NCBI GenBank assembly: GCA_028284235.1
Contig: JANQSC010000054.1
Coordinates: forward strand, 1-64,000
Length of the DNA stretch: 64,000 nucleotides
Source of the DNA: Opitutaceae bacterium
GTDB taxonomy: Bacteria; Verrucomicrobiota; Verrucomicrobiia; Opitutales; Opitutaceae
Direction of reading: 5' to 3'
A model generated the notes under the pieces. It was given only the letters and a program-made list of their open reading frames with translations, had not been told where the DNA came from and searched no databases. A program made the position numbers and the translations under genes. Of this stretch, positions 7,807 through 16,241 are shown piece by piece (the stretch's first letter is position 1; every line of letters starts with the position of its first letter).

Positions 7807-8226
7807 ATGCGCTACGATACTGATTATGTACTGTGCGAGTGTCCTCTGGACTCGCTAAAAGGATTTGTGGAGTCACTGGAGAGCGACTACCCAGTGAGAG
7901 TGGTCAAAGACCCGGACGTCTGCCTGACTATGGTCAGAGCGGAAGACTCTCTAGAGAAACAGGAGTTCTACCTTGGGGAGGTCCTCACGACGGAATGCGA
8001 AGTCGAGGTCAACGGCGAGGCGGGCTACGGTCTCTGTGTTGGGGAGGAGCCGGTTCGAGGCTATTGCATCGCCGTAATAGATGCGTTGATACATCAGGGC
8101 ATCGAAGATCCGCGCATCCTGGAGTTTTTGAACGAACAAGGCGATCGGGTGCAGCGATCGGAAAAAGAAGAGTACGCGCGAACACTGCAGACTCGTGTGG
8201 ACTTTAAACTGATGGAGGAAGAGTAG
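7807..8226 (+). CDS. phnG: C-P lyase subunit PhnG
   Basis: The 139-residue protein is close to the usual PhnG length (about 150). It shows the family regions VCLTMVRAED, FYLGEVLTTECEVEVNG, GYGLCVGEEPVRGYCIAVIDA, then a C-terminal helix. PhnG forms the core C-P lyase complex with PhnH, PhnI and PhnJ; with PhnI, PhnH and PhnL it is needed to couple the phosphonate to ribose triphosphate from ATP. It is cytosolic. It is the first gene of the operon, two bases before phnH, behind a Pho-box-like repeat. Order and family are clear. Confidence 0.9.
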   Translation: MRYDTDYVLCECPLDSLKGFVESLESDYPVRVVKDPDVCLTMVRAEDSLEKQEFYLGEVLTTECEVEVNGEAGYGLCVGEEPVRGYCIAVIDALIHQGIEDPRILEFLNEQGDRVQRSEKEEYARTLQTRVDFKLMEEE

Positions 8227-8228
8227 CG

Positions 8229-8840
8229 ATGATCCGAGAAGCGAGCTACGACGAAGTATTCGATTCCCAGCGCCATTTCCGGTCGATCCTCGATTCCATG
8301 GCGCGGCCTGGAAAGATAAATCAGATGAAGGATCTAGAGTTCGATCCCCCAGTGGGATTGATGAGGTCGACGGCCGCGGTTTGCCTGTCATTGCTAAACC
8401 ATGACGTCTCGTTTTACCTTTCCAGAGGAAACCAGACGGAGGAGGAGTTCCTGAAGATCAACACCGGAAGCCGGCCCTCGTCGATGGAAGAAGCCGATTT
8501 CCTGATTGTGGACGAAGCCGAGTCTCCGGATATGGTGCGATTCGTTAAAGAGGGCCTTCTAACATACCCAGAGCAAGGCGCGACTTTCATCATTCAGACT
8601 CGCGGAGTGTCGGAAGAGAGAATCGAAGGCTATCTGGGGATCCACATGGAGGGCCCCGGAATAAACGGCGACAAAGACCTTTACGTTTCGGGGCTCAAAG
8701 CGGACTGGATTGATGTGCTCAAGGAGAAGAACTCCGAGTTTCCGCTGGGAGTAGATGTCATTCTGGTAAACGACGCCCCGGAAGGCCGCTTGAATATAGC
8801 GTGCATTCCGAGGAGCGCTCGAATTAGCGAAGTCGCGTGA
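8229..8840 (+). CDS. phnH: C-P lyase subunit PhnH
   Basis: The 203-residue protein shows PhnH features: the early QRHFRSILDSMARPGKI region, AVCLSLLNHDVSFYL, the region PEQGATFIIQT and the late GVDVILVNDAPEGRLNIACIPR segment. PhnH is a PLP-transferase-like fold without cofactor that binds PhnG and PhnJ in the lyase core. Its start follows the phnG stop by two bases and phnI follows after eleven, so tight co-expression is expected. Nothing is truncated. Confidence 0.9.
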   Translation: MIREASYDEVFDSQRHFRSILDSMARPGKINQMKDLEFDPPVGLMRSTAAVCLSLLNHDVSFYLSRGNQTEEEFLKINTGSRPSSMEEADFLIVDEAESPDMVRFVKEGLLTYPEQGATFIIQTRGVSEERIEGYLGIHMEGPGINGDKDLYVSGLKADWIDVLKEKNSEFPLGVDVILVNDAPEGRLNIACIPRSARISEVA

Positions 8841-8851
8841 GGAACTGAACT

Positions 8852-10009
8852 ATGGGATACGTCGCGATAAAAGGAGGTGAGGACGCAATTGAAAACGCGT
8901 CGCGCCTAACTGAATACGAACGGGTTAATTCTCGGACGAAACCGCTCGAAATCGATCAAATCCGAACTCAACTCGGATCATTGGTCGACAAAATAATGGG
9001 GGAGGGGTCGCTCTACGCTCCGGAGCACGCGGCCCTTGCATTGAAACAAGCGCAAGGATGCCCCTTGGAAGGAGCGTTTATCTTGCGGGCTTATCGGGCG
9101 ACGTTGAATCGCTCCTATTCTTCGGATATTGTCGATACGCGTTCGATGCGCGTTGTGCGACGCATCTCGTCCGCGTTCAGGGAAGCTCCGGGTGGACAGA
9201 TACTGGGGCCGACGCGCGACTACACGGTGCGAATGCTTAATACGGACCTAGCGAGCGAGACAAAAGAAGATTTCGAACGATTCATTAGTGAGTTTGACTT
9301 TCTGGATACCGATGTTCTGGAAGAACCGAAGCCGTTTTCCAAAATCATGGACATCCTCATGGAGCAGGGCATGCTTCACGGCGTCGACGAGGACGAAGAC
9401 CGCCGGGTTGTCGATATTACACGCGAAGCGGTGAAGTTCCCGGCCCCCCGATCCGCTTCGTTGCAGATGCTGGCTCGAGCGGAAACGGGCGGACTGTGCG
9501 CCTTGGCGTACTCTTCAATGCGCGGGTTTGGCTCGACCCATCCGACTATTGGTGAGCTGCGTGTAGGCAAGGTGAAGGTCGTAGTTAGCGATCGTCGCGG
9601 GCGGAAGCGCTGTATTGGCAATATCAAGGTAACCGAATCGGAGGTCATTTCCAAGCTCAAGCAGAAGAGCCGTGATCCTGTGCCGTACATGACCTTGGGC
9701 TATGGACTCTGCTTTGGGCACAACGAAACCAAGGCGATTTGTATGGGGATTTTGGATCGCGCGATGAGAGTCAAGGACGAGCATCCGGCAAACAGCCAAG
9801 AATTTGTTTTGTACCATACGGAGGGTGTTGAATCTTACGGGTTCACCAACCACTTGAAACTGCCGCACTATGTAACGTTCCAGTCGGGCCTAGACAACTT
9901 GAGGAAGGCGATGAAGCGCAAGCAGGATGCGATGAAGAGCGGGGAGAAACCACTCGCTGTTCCAGCGAACGCGGAGGATGCAGTGGATCCCGCGCCTGAG
10001 CTACTTTAG
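8852..10009 (+). CDS. phnI: C-P lyase subunit PhnI
   Basis: At 385 residues this is slightly longer than E. coli PhnI (354), with a loose alanine- and proline-rich tail after about residue 365. The start MGYVAIKGGEDAIENA is typical. The pair H334 and H339 in NHLKLPHYVTFQSGL has the same five-residue spacing as the zinc-binding histidines H328 and H333 of E. coli PhnI, so that metal site at the PhnI-PhnJ interface seems kept. PhnI attaches phosphonate to the ribose C1 of ATP, releasing adenine. It is followed by a 162-base gap holding a repeat element, the largest gap within the operon. Confidence 0.9.
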   Translation: MGYVAIKGGEDAIENASRLTEYERVNSRTKPLEIDQIRTQLGSLVDKIMGEGSLYAPEHAALALKQAQGCPLEGAFILRAYRATLNRSYSSDIVDTRSMRVVRRISSAFREAPGGQILGPTRDYTVRMLNTDLASETKEDFERFISEFDFLDTDVLEEPKPFSKIMDILMEQGMLHGVDEDEDRRVVDITREAVKFPAPRSASLQMLARAETGGLCALAYSSMRGFGSTHPTIGELRVGKVKVVVSDRRGRKRCIGNIKVTESEVISKLKQKSRDPVPYMTLGYGLCFGHNETKAICMGILDRAMRVKDEHPANSQEFVLYHTEGVESYGFTNHLKLPHYVTFQSGLDNLRKAMKRKQDAMKSGEKPLAVPANAEDAVDPAPELL

Positions 10010-10017
10010 TTGTTACT

Positions 10018-10149
10018 CGCAGATTACGCAAATGAACAAACGTAAAGGAATATCAACTACAAGAGATCTTTTTGTTGCACAGACCAGTCACATCGGAATT
10101 CGAAACGTAGTTGGCAATGTCTATCTGTGTTCATCTGCGTAATCTGCGG
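10018..10149. repeat. inverted-repeat element inside the phn operon (copy 2)
   Basis: The left arm CGCAGATTACGCAAATGAAC (from 10018) and the right arm GTTCATCTGCGTAATCTGCG (to about 10148) are near-perfect reverse complements separated by about 90 bases. The right arm matches the repeat at 6613-6635. The element fills most of the gap between phnI and phnJ and ends 23 bases before the phnJ ATG. It could fold into a long hairpin in the mRNA and so affect phnJ expression or RNA stability. Confidence 0.65.
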
Positions 10150-10171
10150 GAGAACCATAACTATTTATATA

Positions 10172-11056
10172 ATGATCGAAACGGAAAAATTCAGCAGGAG
10201 TTACAACTACGGATTCATCGACGAATCCACTAAGAAGGAGATTCGCCGAAAGATCCTGAAGGCGGTGGCGGTGCCGGGCTATCAGGTTCCCTACTCCTCG
10301 CCGGAGATGCCGATTTCGCGCGGTTGGGGGACCGGCGGGCTGCACGCTTCGCTCTCCCTTATCGGGCCTGACGATGTATTCAAAATCATCGACCAAGGGA
10401 GCGATGCCAGCGTGAATGCCTGCAATCTGCGCAACTTCGTGCGTCGCATGACGGACTGCAGAACCACGTTTGACACGGCGGAAGCGACGATCATCCAGAC
10501 GCGCCACCGGATCACCGAGGAGGTGCTTACGGACAAGCAGATTATTGTTTTCCAAGTACCCCAGCCGGAGGTGCTGCGCAGCGTAGAACGCTATGAGTTC
10601 AAGACACGCCAGATGCACGCGGAAGCGGACTACGCGAAGATGTGGGTCTCGCTTTACGAATCGTACGTCAAGTTCGGCGCGATCATGCAGGGGGCCGGGT
10701 ACCCAGTGAAGGTTAACAAGCGCTACATTATGACGCCTTCGCCCATTCCTCGGTGGGACGTTCCCAATCTCAGTCATAGCGACACGCTTCACGTGTTCGC
10801 GGCCGGTCGCGAGAAACGTATCCACTGCGTTCCGCCGCACACCTTGGTCGAACCGCTGGAGTTCGAAGACATCAAATTTATGGTCGAGAGTTTTGACGGT
10901 ATCCAGTGTTCCGTTACCGGAGGAACGGATGCGTTCATGGACGAGATTTACGAGTCCGACGGGGACCGTAAGCACACCATCAACGACAGCAATTTCATGG
11001 ACAAAGTGAGGGTGGGAATTCGCCCGCGCCAGCGTCTGTTCAAGAACCCTGCCTAA
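10172..11056 (+). CDS. phnJ: C-P lyase catalytic subunit PhnJ, cysteine-poor variant
   Basis: PhnJ cleaves the carbon-phosphorus bond of ribose-1-phosphonate 5-phosphate with a SAM-dependent radical. The 294-residue protein keeps the family core: VAVPGYQVP with G36 (the glycyl-radical position), GWGTGGLHAS, IDQGSD, IQTRHRI, YPVKVN, PSPIPRWD and GREKRI. The C-terminal cluster region is changed. Aligning by eye to E. coli, C241 is kept as C246, but C244 is T249, C266 is I270 and C272 is M276. The canonical CX2CX21C cluster and the thiyl cysteine are therefore missing. Extra residues H218, C219 and H223 occur in RIHCVPPH. The reading is in frame with no sign of damage. The ATG at 10172 is preferred over an upstream GTG inside the repeat. 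Confidence 0.88.
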   Translation: MIETEKFSRSYNYGFIDESTKKEIRRKILKAVAVPGYQVPYSSPEMPISRGWGTGGLHASLSLIGPDDVFKIIDQGSDASVNACNLRNFVRRMTDCRTTFDTAEATIIQTRHRITEEVLTDKQIIVFQVPQPEVLRSVERYEFKTRQMHAEADYAKMWVSLYESYVKFGAIMQGAGYPVKVNKRYIMTPSPIPRWDVPNLSHSDTLHVFAAGREKRIHCVPPHTLVEPLEFEDIKFMVESFDGIQCSVTGGTDAFMDEIYESDGDRKHTINDSNFMDKVRVGIRPRQRLFKNPA

Positions 11057-11070
11057 GGAGTACTAAAAAT

Positions 11071-11922
11071 ATGGTTACAGACAATTCAGACAACTGGCTG
11101 TTGAGGGTTCGCGGACTTACGAAAATCTACGGGGACCCGATATCCAACACGATCCGATACACAGGTCCGAAGTACGGGACGAATCAATGTCCGGAGACGG
11201 ACGCGATCGTGGCGTGCGCGGAAATAGACTTCGATCTGTTTCACGGAGAGGTTCTTGGGGTCGTAGGCGAGAGCGGCTCGGGCAAGAGCACGCTCGTTCA
11301 ACTTCTCTACTTCGATCAGGAGTCCACAGGTGGCGATGTTCGGTTTCGCGGATTCGAGAATGGCGATGTCAATTTGCTCACGGTTTCGAATCAGAAAAAA
11401 CGATACATTCGAAATCATCTCATGGGCATGGTGTATCAGAACCCGAGAGACGGATTGAATTTCAAGTTTTCCGCGGGCGGCAACATTGCCGAGAAACTGC
11501 TCATGGCGGGCGAGTTCCACGTCGGACGGATTCGCGATCGATCGAGCAGCTTGCTGGAGAGAACGGAAGTGCCGGTCCCTCGAATGGACAATGCCCCGGG
11601 CTCGTTTTCCGGGGGAATGCAGCAGCGCGTGCAGATTTCCAAGGCGATCGCCAACAATCCGCCCCTTCTGTTTCTGGACGAAGTTACCACTGGCTTGGAT
11701 GTGTCTGTGCAAGCCAAGGTTCTCGATTTGATACGCGGGCTGCAGCGTCAGCTTGGAATATCGATGATCGTAGTCTCGCATGACTTGAGCGTCATTAGAA
11801 TGCTGACGGATCGCACGATGGTATTGAAAAACGGACGGATTGTTGAGGCCGGCTTGACGGATCAGATTCTGCAAGATCCACAACATGAATACACGCAGCT
11901 GCTCGTCAGTAGTTTGCTGTAG
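11071..11922 (+). CDS. phnK: C-P lyase ATP-binding protein PhnK with N-terminal insertion
   Basis: The 283-residue ABC ATPase has Walker A GESGSGKST, signature FSGGMQQRVQ, Walker B LLFLDEVTTGLD and switch histidine VVSHDL. PhnK docks on the PhnGHIJ core and is needed for phosphonate breakdown, not for import. The family-typical SAGGNIAEKLL and YTQLLVSSLL ends are present. Between the first strand and the second (residues about 22-48) there is an insertion with TGPKYGTNQCPETDAIVACA absent from E. coli PhnK, carrying C40 and C49. An AAGGAG ribosome site lies before the ATG. It follows phnJ by 14 bases. Confidence 0.9.
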   Translation: MVTDNSDNWLLRVRGLTKIYGDPISNTIRYTGPKYGTNQCPETDAIVACAEIDFDLFHGEVLGVVGESGSGKSTLVQLLYFDQESTGGDVRFRGFENGDVNLLTVSNQKKRYIRNHLMGMVYQNPRDGLNFKFSAGGNIAEKLLMAGEFHVGRIRDRSSSLLERTEVPVPRMDNAPGSFSGGMQQRVQISKAIANNPPLLFLDEVTTGLDVSVQAKVLDLIRGLQRQLGISMIVVSHDLSVIRMLTDRTMVLKNGRIVEAGLTDQILQDPQHEYTQLLVSSLL

Positions 11923-11951
11923 TAGGTGGAAGACAAAAGGAGTAAAAGATT

Positions 11952-12671
11952 ATGAACCCGTTTCTCGAAGTGATTAACCTACGCAAGGAGTTCTTCCTTC
12001 ACATTCTCAACGACAAGAAAATCGACGCGCTTGAAGACATTAACTTCAGCATGAACCACGGCGAAATCATCGGTTTGACCGGTAAGTCCGGGTCCGGAAA
12101 GTCGAGTTTGATGAAATGTCTATACGGCACGTATTTGATCAATGAAGGATCAGTAATGTATGACTCCTCCCAATACGGGAAGATCGATCTTGCCAAAGCC
12201 ACCGAGCACGAAATTCTACGAATCCGCAAAAAGGAGCTGACCTATTGCTCGCAGTTCTTGCAGGTGATCCCGAGAGTGCCCGCGTTGGAGATTGTCGCGG
12301 AGCAACTGATCGCGGACGGAGTGGATGAAGGGGATGCTCTGGAGAAGGCCCGTAGTTTCCTCAATCGACTCGGTCTGCCCGAGGAGCTGTGGGACGCGTA
12401 CCCATCGACCTTTTCGGGCGGGGAGCAGCAGCGTATCAATGTCGCCCAAGCCATCATTTCGGAGCCGCGATTTCTCTTGATCGACGAGCCCACCGCATCG
12501 CTGGACGTAAGGACCAAGGATGTCGTGATTCAGATGATCTTGGACCTGAAGAAGAGCGGTACTTCGGTAATTCTCATCACGCATGACGCCTACACGCTCG
12601 CGAACCTGGCGGATCGGGAACTGAAGTTGACCAACGGCAGAATCGAGGAAGCGGAAGTCGCCACGGCGTAA
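11952..12671 (+). CDS. phnL: C-P lyase ATP-binding protein PhnL
   Basis: The 239-residue ABC ATPase has Walker A GKSGSGKSS, the long Q-loop region TYCSQFLQVIPRVPALEIVAEQL, signature FSGGEQQRINVA, Walker B FLLIDEPTASLD and LITHD. The Q-loop text and PRVPALEIV are typical of PhnL rather than of transporters. PhnL with PhnGHI is needed in the first step that joins phosphonate to the ribose of ATP, and recent structures place it on the lyase core with PhnK. A GGAG ribosome site at 11939-11942 precedes its ATG. It is followed after five bases by phnD. Confidence 0.9.
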   Translation: MNPFLEVINLRKEFFLHILNDKKIDALEDINFSMNHGEIIGLTGKSGSGKSSLMKCLYGTYLINEGSVMYDSSQYGKIDLAKATEHEILRIRKKELTYCSQFLQVIPRVPALEIVAEQLIADGVDEGDALEKARSFLNRLGLPEELWDAYPSTFSGGEQQRINVAQAIISEPRFLLIDEPTASLDVRTKDVVIQMILDLKKSGTSVILITHDAYTLANLADRELKLTNGRIEEAEVATA

Positions 12672-12676
12672 GAAGG

Positions 12677-13615
12677 ATGAGGGGGCGCTCGAGCAGTTTG
12701 ACCGTAGCGATCGGGTGCCTCTCGGCTTTTCTTTTGGCGTCTTGCTCGAGCAATCGCGAAGAGGTGGACGATCGGGGGTGGCCGACCCAGCTTACATTCG
12801 CCTACTGGGTGGACGACGAAGTCCCGGGGCTTCGACTCGAAGCCACCGACGAACTGGCGAACTATCTAGCGGAGCGGCTCGGGCTTGCAATCGATCTCAA
12901 GAAATCGACCCAGTACGGTCCTGTGATCGAGGCCATGCGGGCGGAAAAGGTCGATATCAGCATGTATGGAACTTTTGCGTACATTCTGGCGTCTGCGAAG
13001 GCCGGCGCCGAGTGCATTACCGTACGGGGCGACGAAGAAGGGCATGTGGTTTACCACTCGCTTATCGTCACCAAGTCGAACAGCCCGATCAAGTCGTTGG
13101 ACGATTTGAAGCGCGATGGGAGGAAGTATAGTTTCGCCTTTACGAATCCGGCATCCACGTCGGGACACTTGATTCCGCGCGCCTACTTGGAAAGGGAGGG
13201 GATCGACCCGGAGAGCCTGTTCAAGGAGCTCGTCTTTCCCGGGAAGCACAACGCGACCGCCCTGTCCGTTATTTCCGGCAAGGTGGACGCCGGGTGCGTG
13301 AGCGAGAACACGTACAAAAAGCTGGTTAAGCTGGGGGCATTGGACCCGAATGAACTCCGAATTATTTGGAAGTCGCCGCCGATTCCGGACGGATGCATTG
13401 CGGTCCGAAGCGGATTGCCGGAGGATCTCAAAGAAGCGATCCAATCTTGTCTCGTAGAACTGTATACGGATTTTCCAGATACGTGGAAAGAGGTTAAGAA
13501 GATCTATACGTACTCGGCGAGTCCAGAGAGCTACTACGTGAGAGCAGGGGATTCGCATTTTGACGGCATTCGCGAGCTCGCATCGGGTATCGACAACCTG
13601 GATATGCTTAACTGA
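12677..13615 (+). CDS. phnD: phosphonate ABC transporter binding lipoprotein PhnD (copy 1)
   Basis: The 312-residue protein has a lipoprotein signal with lipobox LLASC near residue 23, so it is probably anchored to the inner membrane facing the periplasm. The mature part is a PhnD-type binding protein, with QYGPVIEAMRAEKVDIS, the anion-binding loop NPASTSGHLIPRAYL and KELVFPGKHNATALSVISGKVDAGCV. It delivers phosphonate to the PhnC/PhnE importer. A second related PhnD follows at once; the two share many motifs but differ in the pocket region, so different phosphonates or affinities are possible. Confidence 0.88.
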   Translation: MRGRSSSLTVAIGCLSAFLLASCSSNREEVDDRGWPTQLTFAYWVDDEVPGLRLEATDELANYLAERLGLAIDLKKSTQYGPVIEAMRAEKVDISMYGTFAYILASAKAGAECITVRGDEEGHVVYHSLIVTKSNSPIKSLDDLKRDGRKYSFAFTNPASTSGHLIPRAYLEREGIDPESLFKELVFPGKHNATALSVISGKVDAGCVSENTYKKLVKLGALDPNELRIIWKSPPIPDGCIAVRSGLPEDLKEAIQSCLVELYTDFPDTWKEVKKIYTYSASPESYYVRAGDSHFDGIRELASGIDNLDMLN

Positions 13616-13622
13616 GAGAGCG

Positions 13623-14549
13623 ATGATGCGTTGGATACCCCTCATATTAGTTGCCCTGCTAGCCAGTTGCTCGAGTGAGCGCGGGCAAGAGACCGATGAG
13701 AGGGGATGGCCAAAGAAGATTCGTTTCGCGTACACGCCGGACGAGGAGAATCCGGGCCGACGGGAACATATGTACCGCTTGAGGGCCGACTATCTTTCAG
13801 AGCAAATCGGCGTGGAGGTGGAGATTGTCCGGACCACCCAATACGGCCCCGTGATCGAAGCCATGCGCGCTGGGAAAATCGAGATGTCCAACTTGAGCAC
13901 CTTCCCGTACCTGATCGCGTCGAAAAAGGCGGGGGCGGAAGCAATCGCCGCGATGAGCGATTTGGATGGAAACCCACGTCAATCGTATTCGCTTATCATT
14001 GCCAGGGCGGATAGCGAACTGAACTCGATCGAGGATGTTGCGGAGCGCGCGAACGCGATCACGTTCGCTTTCGTGAATCCCGCTTCTACCTCCGGGCATC
14101 TAATTCCTCGGTACTTTCTCGAGCAGCAAGGTTTGAGCCCTGAGTCCGATTTCAAGGAATTGGTTTTTCCAGGAAAACAGAATGCGACCATCCTGTCGGT
14201 GACTTCGGGGAAAGTGGACGCAGCCGCCATTTCCAAGTCGGTTTTGTATAAACTGATCAAGCACGGGAGCCTGAAGGAGGGGGAGGTAAAGGTCGTCTGG
14301 CAGTCCATGCCGATTCCTTCCAGTTGCGTTTCTGTGCGTGGCGATTTGCCGGAAGATCTTAAGGAGGCGATCCGCCGGGCCCATGTGGATTTGGCTGAAG
14401 TGAATCCTAAGCTCCTCGAGGAAATCAGGCAGTACTACGAACAGTACCGACCTGAACCGGTGGGAAGCTACATTGCGATCGACGACACCCTCTTCGATGA
14501 AATGCGCGTATTCAGTGGAAAGATACAGGAACTCGCGATGCTTCAATAA
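13623..14549 (+). CDS. phnD: phosphonate ABC transporter binding lipoprotein PhnD (copy 2)
   Basis: From ATG 13623 (or the next codon pair at 13626) the protein has 308 residues, with signal MMRWIPLILVALLASC and lipobox LLASC. It shares with copy 1 the phrases RGWP, TQYGPVIEAMRAGKI, NPASTSGHLIPR and KELVFPGKQNAT, showing tandem duplication. Differences such as AISKSVLYKLIKHG against CVSENTYKKLVKLG mean the pair has diverged well. The reading frame is intact, so it is not a decayed copy. It begins seven bases after copy 1 and precedes phnC. The longer frame from 13560 overlaps copy 1 and is rejected. Confidence 0.87.
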   Translation: MMRWIPLILVALLASCSSERGQETDERGWPKKIRFAYTPDEENPGRREHMYRLRADYLSEQIGVEVEIVRTTQYGPVIEAMRAGKIEMSNLSTFPYLIASKKAGAEAIAAMSDLDGNPRQSYSLIIARADSELNSIEDVAERANAITFAFVNPASTSGHLIPRYFLEQQGLSPESDFKELVFPGKQNATILSVTSGKVDAAAISKSVLYKLIKHGSLKEGEVKVVWQSMPIPSSCVSVRGDLPEDLKEAIRRAHVDLAEVNPKLLEEIRQYYEQYRPEPVGSYIAIDDTLFDEMRVFSGKIQELAMLQ

Positions 14550-14568
14550 CAACGAAAATGACAAAAGT

Positions 14569-15426
14569 ATGATTCGGATTGATGGTCTATGCAAGAAGCT
14601 GCCAGACGGTAGGAGCCTTTTGAACAATATCAGTTTCTCGGTAAAAGCGGGCGAGTTCGTCGGTATTCTCGGCGGCAGCGGCGCTGGCAAATCGCTCACG
14701 CTGCGATGCGTTATGGGATTGGTGCAGCCGACCGCTGGCGACATTATTTTCAGCCGCACGAAAGCGAGCGGGGAAGAGGAGACGTTTTGTATTCAAAATC
14801 TAAGTGAGCGACGTTTGCGCGAGGCCCGTCGGGACATGGGCGTTATTTTTCAAGGAGGCAACTTGGTTAAGCGTCTCACCGCGCTGGAGAATGTCATGAT
14901 GGGGCGGCTCGGCCATATCTCCCCGGTGCGGAGCTGGTTGTACGGATTTACCGACCAGGAGGCGAAGGAGGCCTACGAAGTGCTGAAGTCCATGAAAATG
15001 GAGGACTACGCGTCTCGGCGCGTTGGCAATCTCAGCGGGGGGGAACAACAACGGGTCGCCATCGCCCGAGCGATTTTTCAAAAACCGGCACTCTATTTGG
15101 CGGACGAACCCGTTTCCAGCTTGGACCCGAAGAACGCGCGAAAAGTGATGAAGCTCCTGAAGCCGCTTTCGAAGGACAAGCCCGTTATCGGCGTCTTTCA
15201 TCAGCCACACTTGACGGCGGAATTTTGCACGCGCGTGATCGCCATTAAGGGTGGGGAGATCGTGTACGACGGAGCGCCCGATCTGGATGCGGCGACGTTG
15301 GCCATGGTGTACGAGGGCGAGCTCGAGGAGGTCGCGAGAGAGCCCGCGTCGGTCGCGGCGGACGCGTCTAGCGGATTCGCCGCCGAGGAGGTTGCGTCTT
15401 TGCGTCCGGGAACAATAACTCCGTAA
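14569..15426 (+). CDS. phnC: phosphonate ABC transporter ATP-binding protein PhnC
   Basis: From ATG 14569 this 285-residue protein has Walker A GGSGAGKS, MGVIFQGGNLVKRLTALENVMMGRLG (the PhnC Q-loop pattern), signature LSGGEQQRVAIARA, Walker B LYLADEPVSSLDP and the switch histidine in GVFHQPH. It powers import of phosphonate through the two PhnE permeases. The C-terminal 40 residues are rich in alanine and acidic residues beyond the usual domain. It follows phnD copy 2 by 19 bases; the earlier in-frame start overlaps that gene and lacks family sense. Confidence 0.88.
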   Translation: MIRIDGLCKKLPDGRSLLNNISFSVKAGEFVGILGGSGAGKSLTLRCVMGLVQPTAGDIIFSRTKASGEEETFCIQNLSERRLREARRDMGVIFQGGNLVKRLTALENVMMGRLGHISPVRSWLYGFTDQEAKEAYEVLKSMKMEDYASRRVGNLSGGEQQRVAIARAIFQKPALYLADEPVSSLDPKNARKVMKLLKPLSKDKPVIGVFHQPHLTAEFCTRVIAIKGGEIVYDGAPDLDAATLAMVYEGELEEVAREPASVAADASSGFAAEEVASLRPGTITP

Positions 15427-15436
15427 GCGCGTAGAC

Positions 15437-16237
15437 ATGTCAGGAATCGACGGATACGATTTTCGCCGCTATCGTCGGCCAGCCGCCTATTTGACTTCGC
15501 TCGCGGCGCTGATCGCCCTCGCCGCGTGGCAGGCCGAGGTGGACTTGGGGATGTTTTTTCGAAATGCGGACAAAGGCGTCGCACAGTTGGGAGCCCACTT
15601 CCCGCCTGATTCGAGCGTCATAGGCATCATGGTGAAGGAGTCGCTCATCACGGTGGCGATGGCGTTGCTGGCGACTCCGCTGGGAGGGGCGATTTCATTG
15701 GTTTTCGGAATCGCGGCGGCGAAGAATATTTCGCCACCGTTCATACGTTCCATTGCCCGGGGACTGATTTCGATCGAGCGGGCCCTGCCCGAAATCGTCG
15801 TCTTGCTGTTTTTGATCGTGGTATTCGGAATTGGATACTTCGCCGGAATCATGGCCCTCGCTATCGGATGCGTGGGAATGCTGGGCCGCTTGCTCGGCGA
15901 CGCGATCGAGGAGATCGACAAGAAAACGCTCGAGTCGGTGGAGCTGGTCGGAGTGACTCGGTCGCAACTGGTTCGATACGCGGTGCTGCCGGAAGTGTTG
16001 CCGGCATTTATCTCCAATCTGATTTTCCGTTTTGAAGTAAATATTCGGGCGTCGGTCGTGTTGGGCGCGGTCGGAGCGGGAGGGGTTGGCTATGAGCTCG
16101 GCAAGGCGATGGACCTGAGCGACTACCAGCAGGCGACGACGGCGATCTTGGCGATCGTGGTTCTCGTTCTCCTCTCCGAGCGACTATCTGACTTTCTGAG
16201 AAAGAAGGTGAATGCCAAGAGCGCGGCTCTGGCCTGA
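15437..16237 (+). CDS. phnE: phosphonate ABC transporter permease PhnE (first)
   Basis: The 266-residue inner-membrane protein has about six hydrophobic segments and the permease EAA-like loop ELVGVTRSQLVRYAVLPEVLPAF, which contacts the ATPase. SIERALPEIVVLLFLIV and GCVGMLGRLLGDAIEEID are typical of PhnE. It begins ten bases after phnC and is followed by a second PhnE, so the channel is probably a heterodimer. Both permeases show the same topology but only moderate identity. Confidence 0.88.
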   Translation: MSGIDGYDFRRYRRPAAYLTSLAALIALAAWQAEVDLGMFFRNADKGVAQLGAHFPPDSSVIGIMVKESLITVAMALLATPLGGAISLVFGIAAAKNISPPFIRSIARGLISIERALPEIVVLLFLIVVFGIGYFAGIMALAIGCVGMLGRLLGDAIEEIDKKTLESVELVGVTRSQLVRYAVLPEVLPAFISNLIFRFEVNIRASVVLGAVGAGGVGYELGKAMDLSDYQQATTAILAIVVLVLLSERLSDFLRKKVNAKSAALA

Positions 16238-16241
16238 GGAG

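Noticed and set aside
10127..10171. GTG start for PhnJ 45 bases upstream
   Set aside because: The added residues are encoded by the repeat element and do not match PhnJ; the ATG at 10172 gives a normal N-terminus.
13623..14549. Second phnD as a pseudogene
   Set aside because: The frame is complete with its own lipoprotein signal and conserved binding loop.
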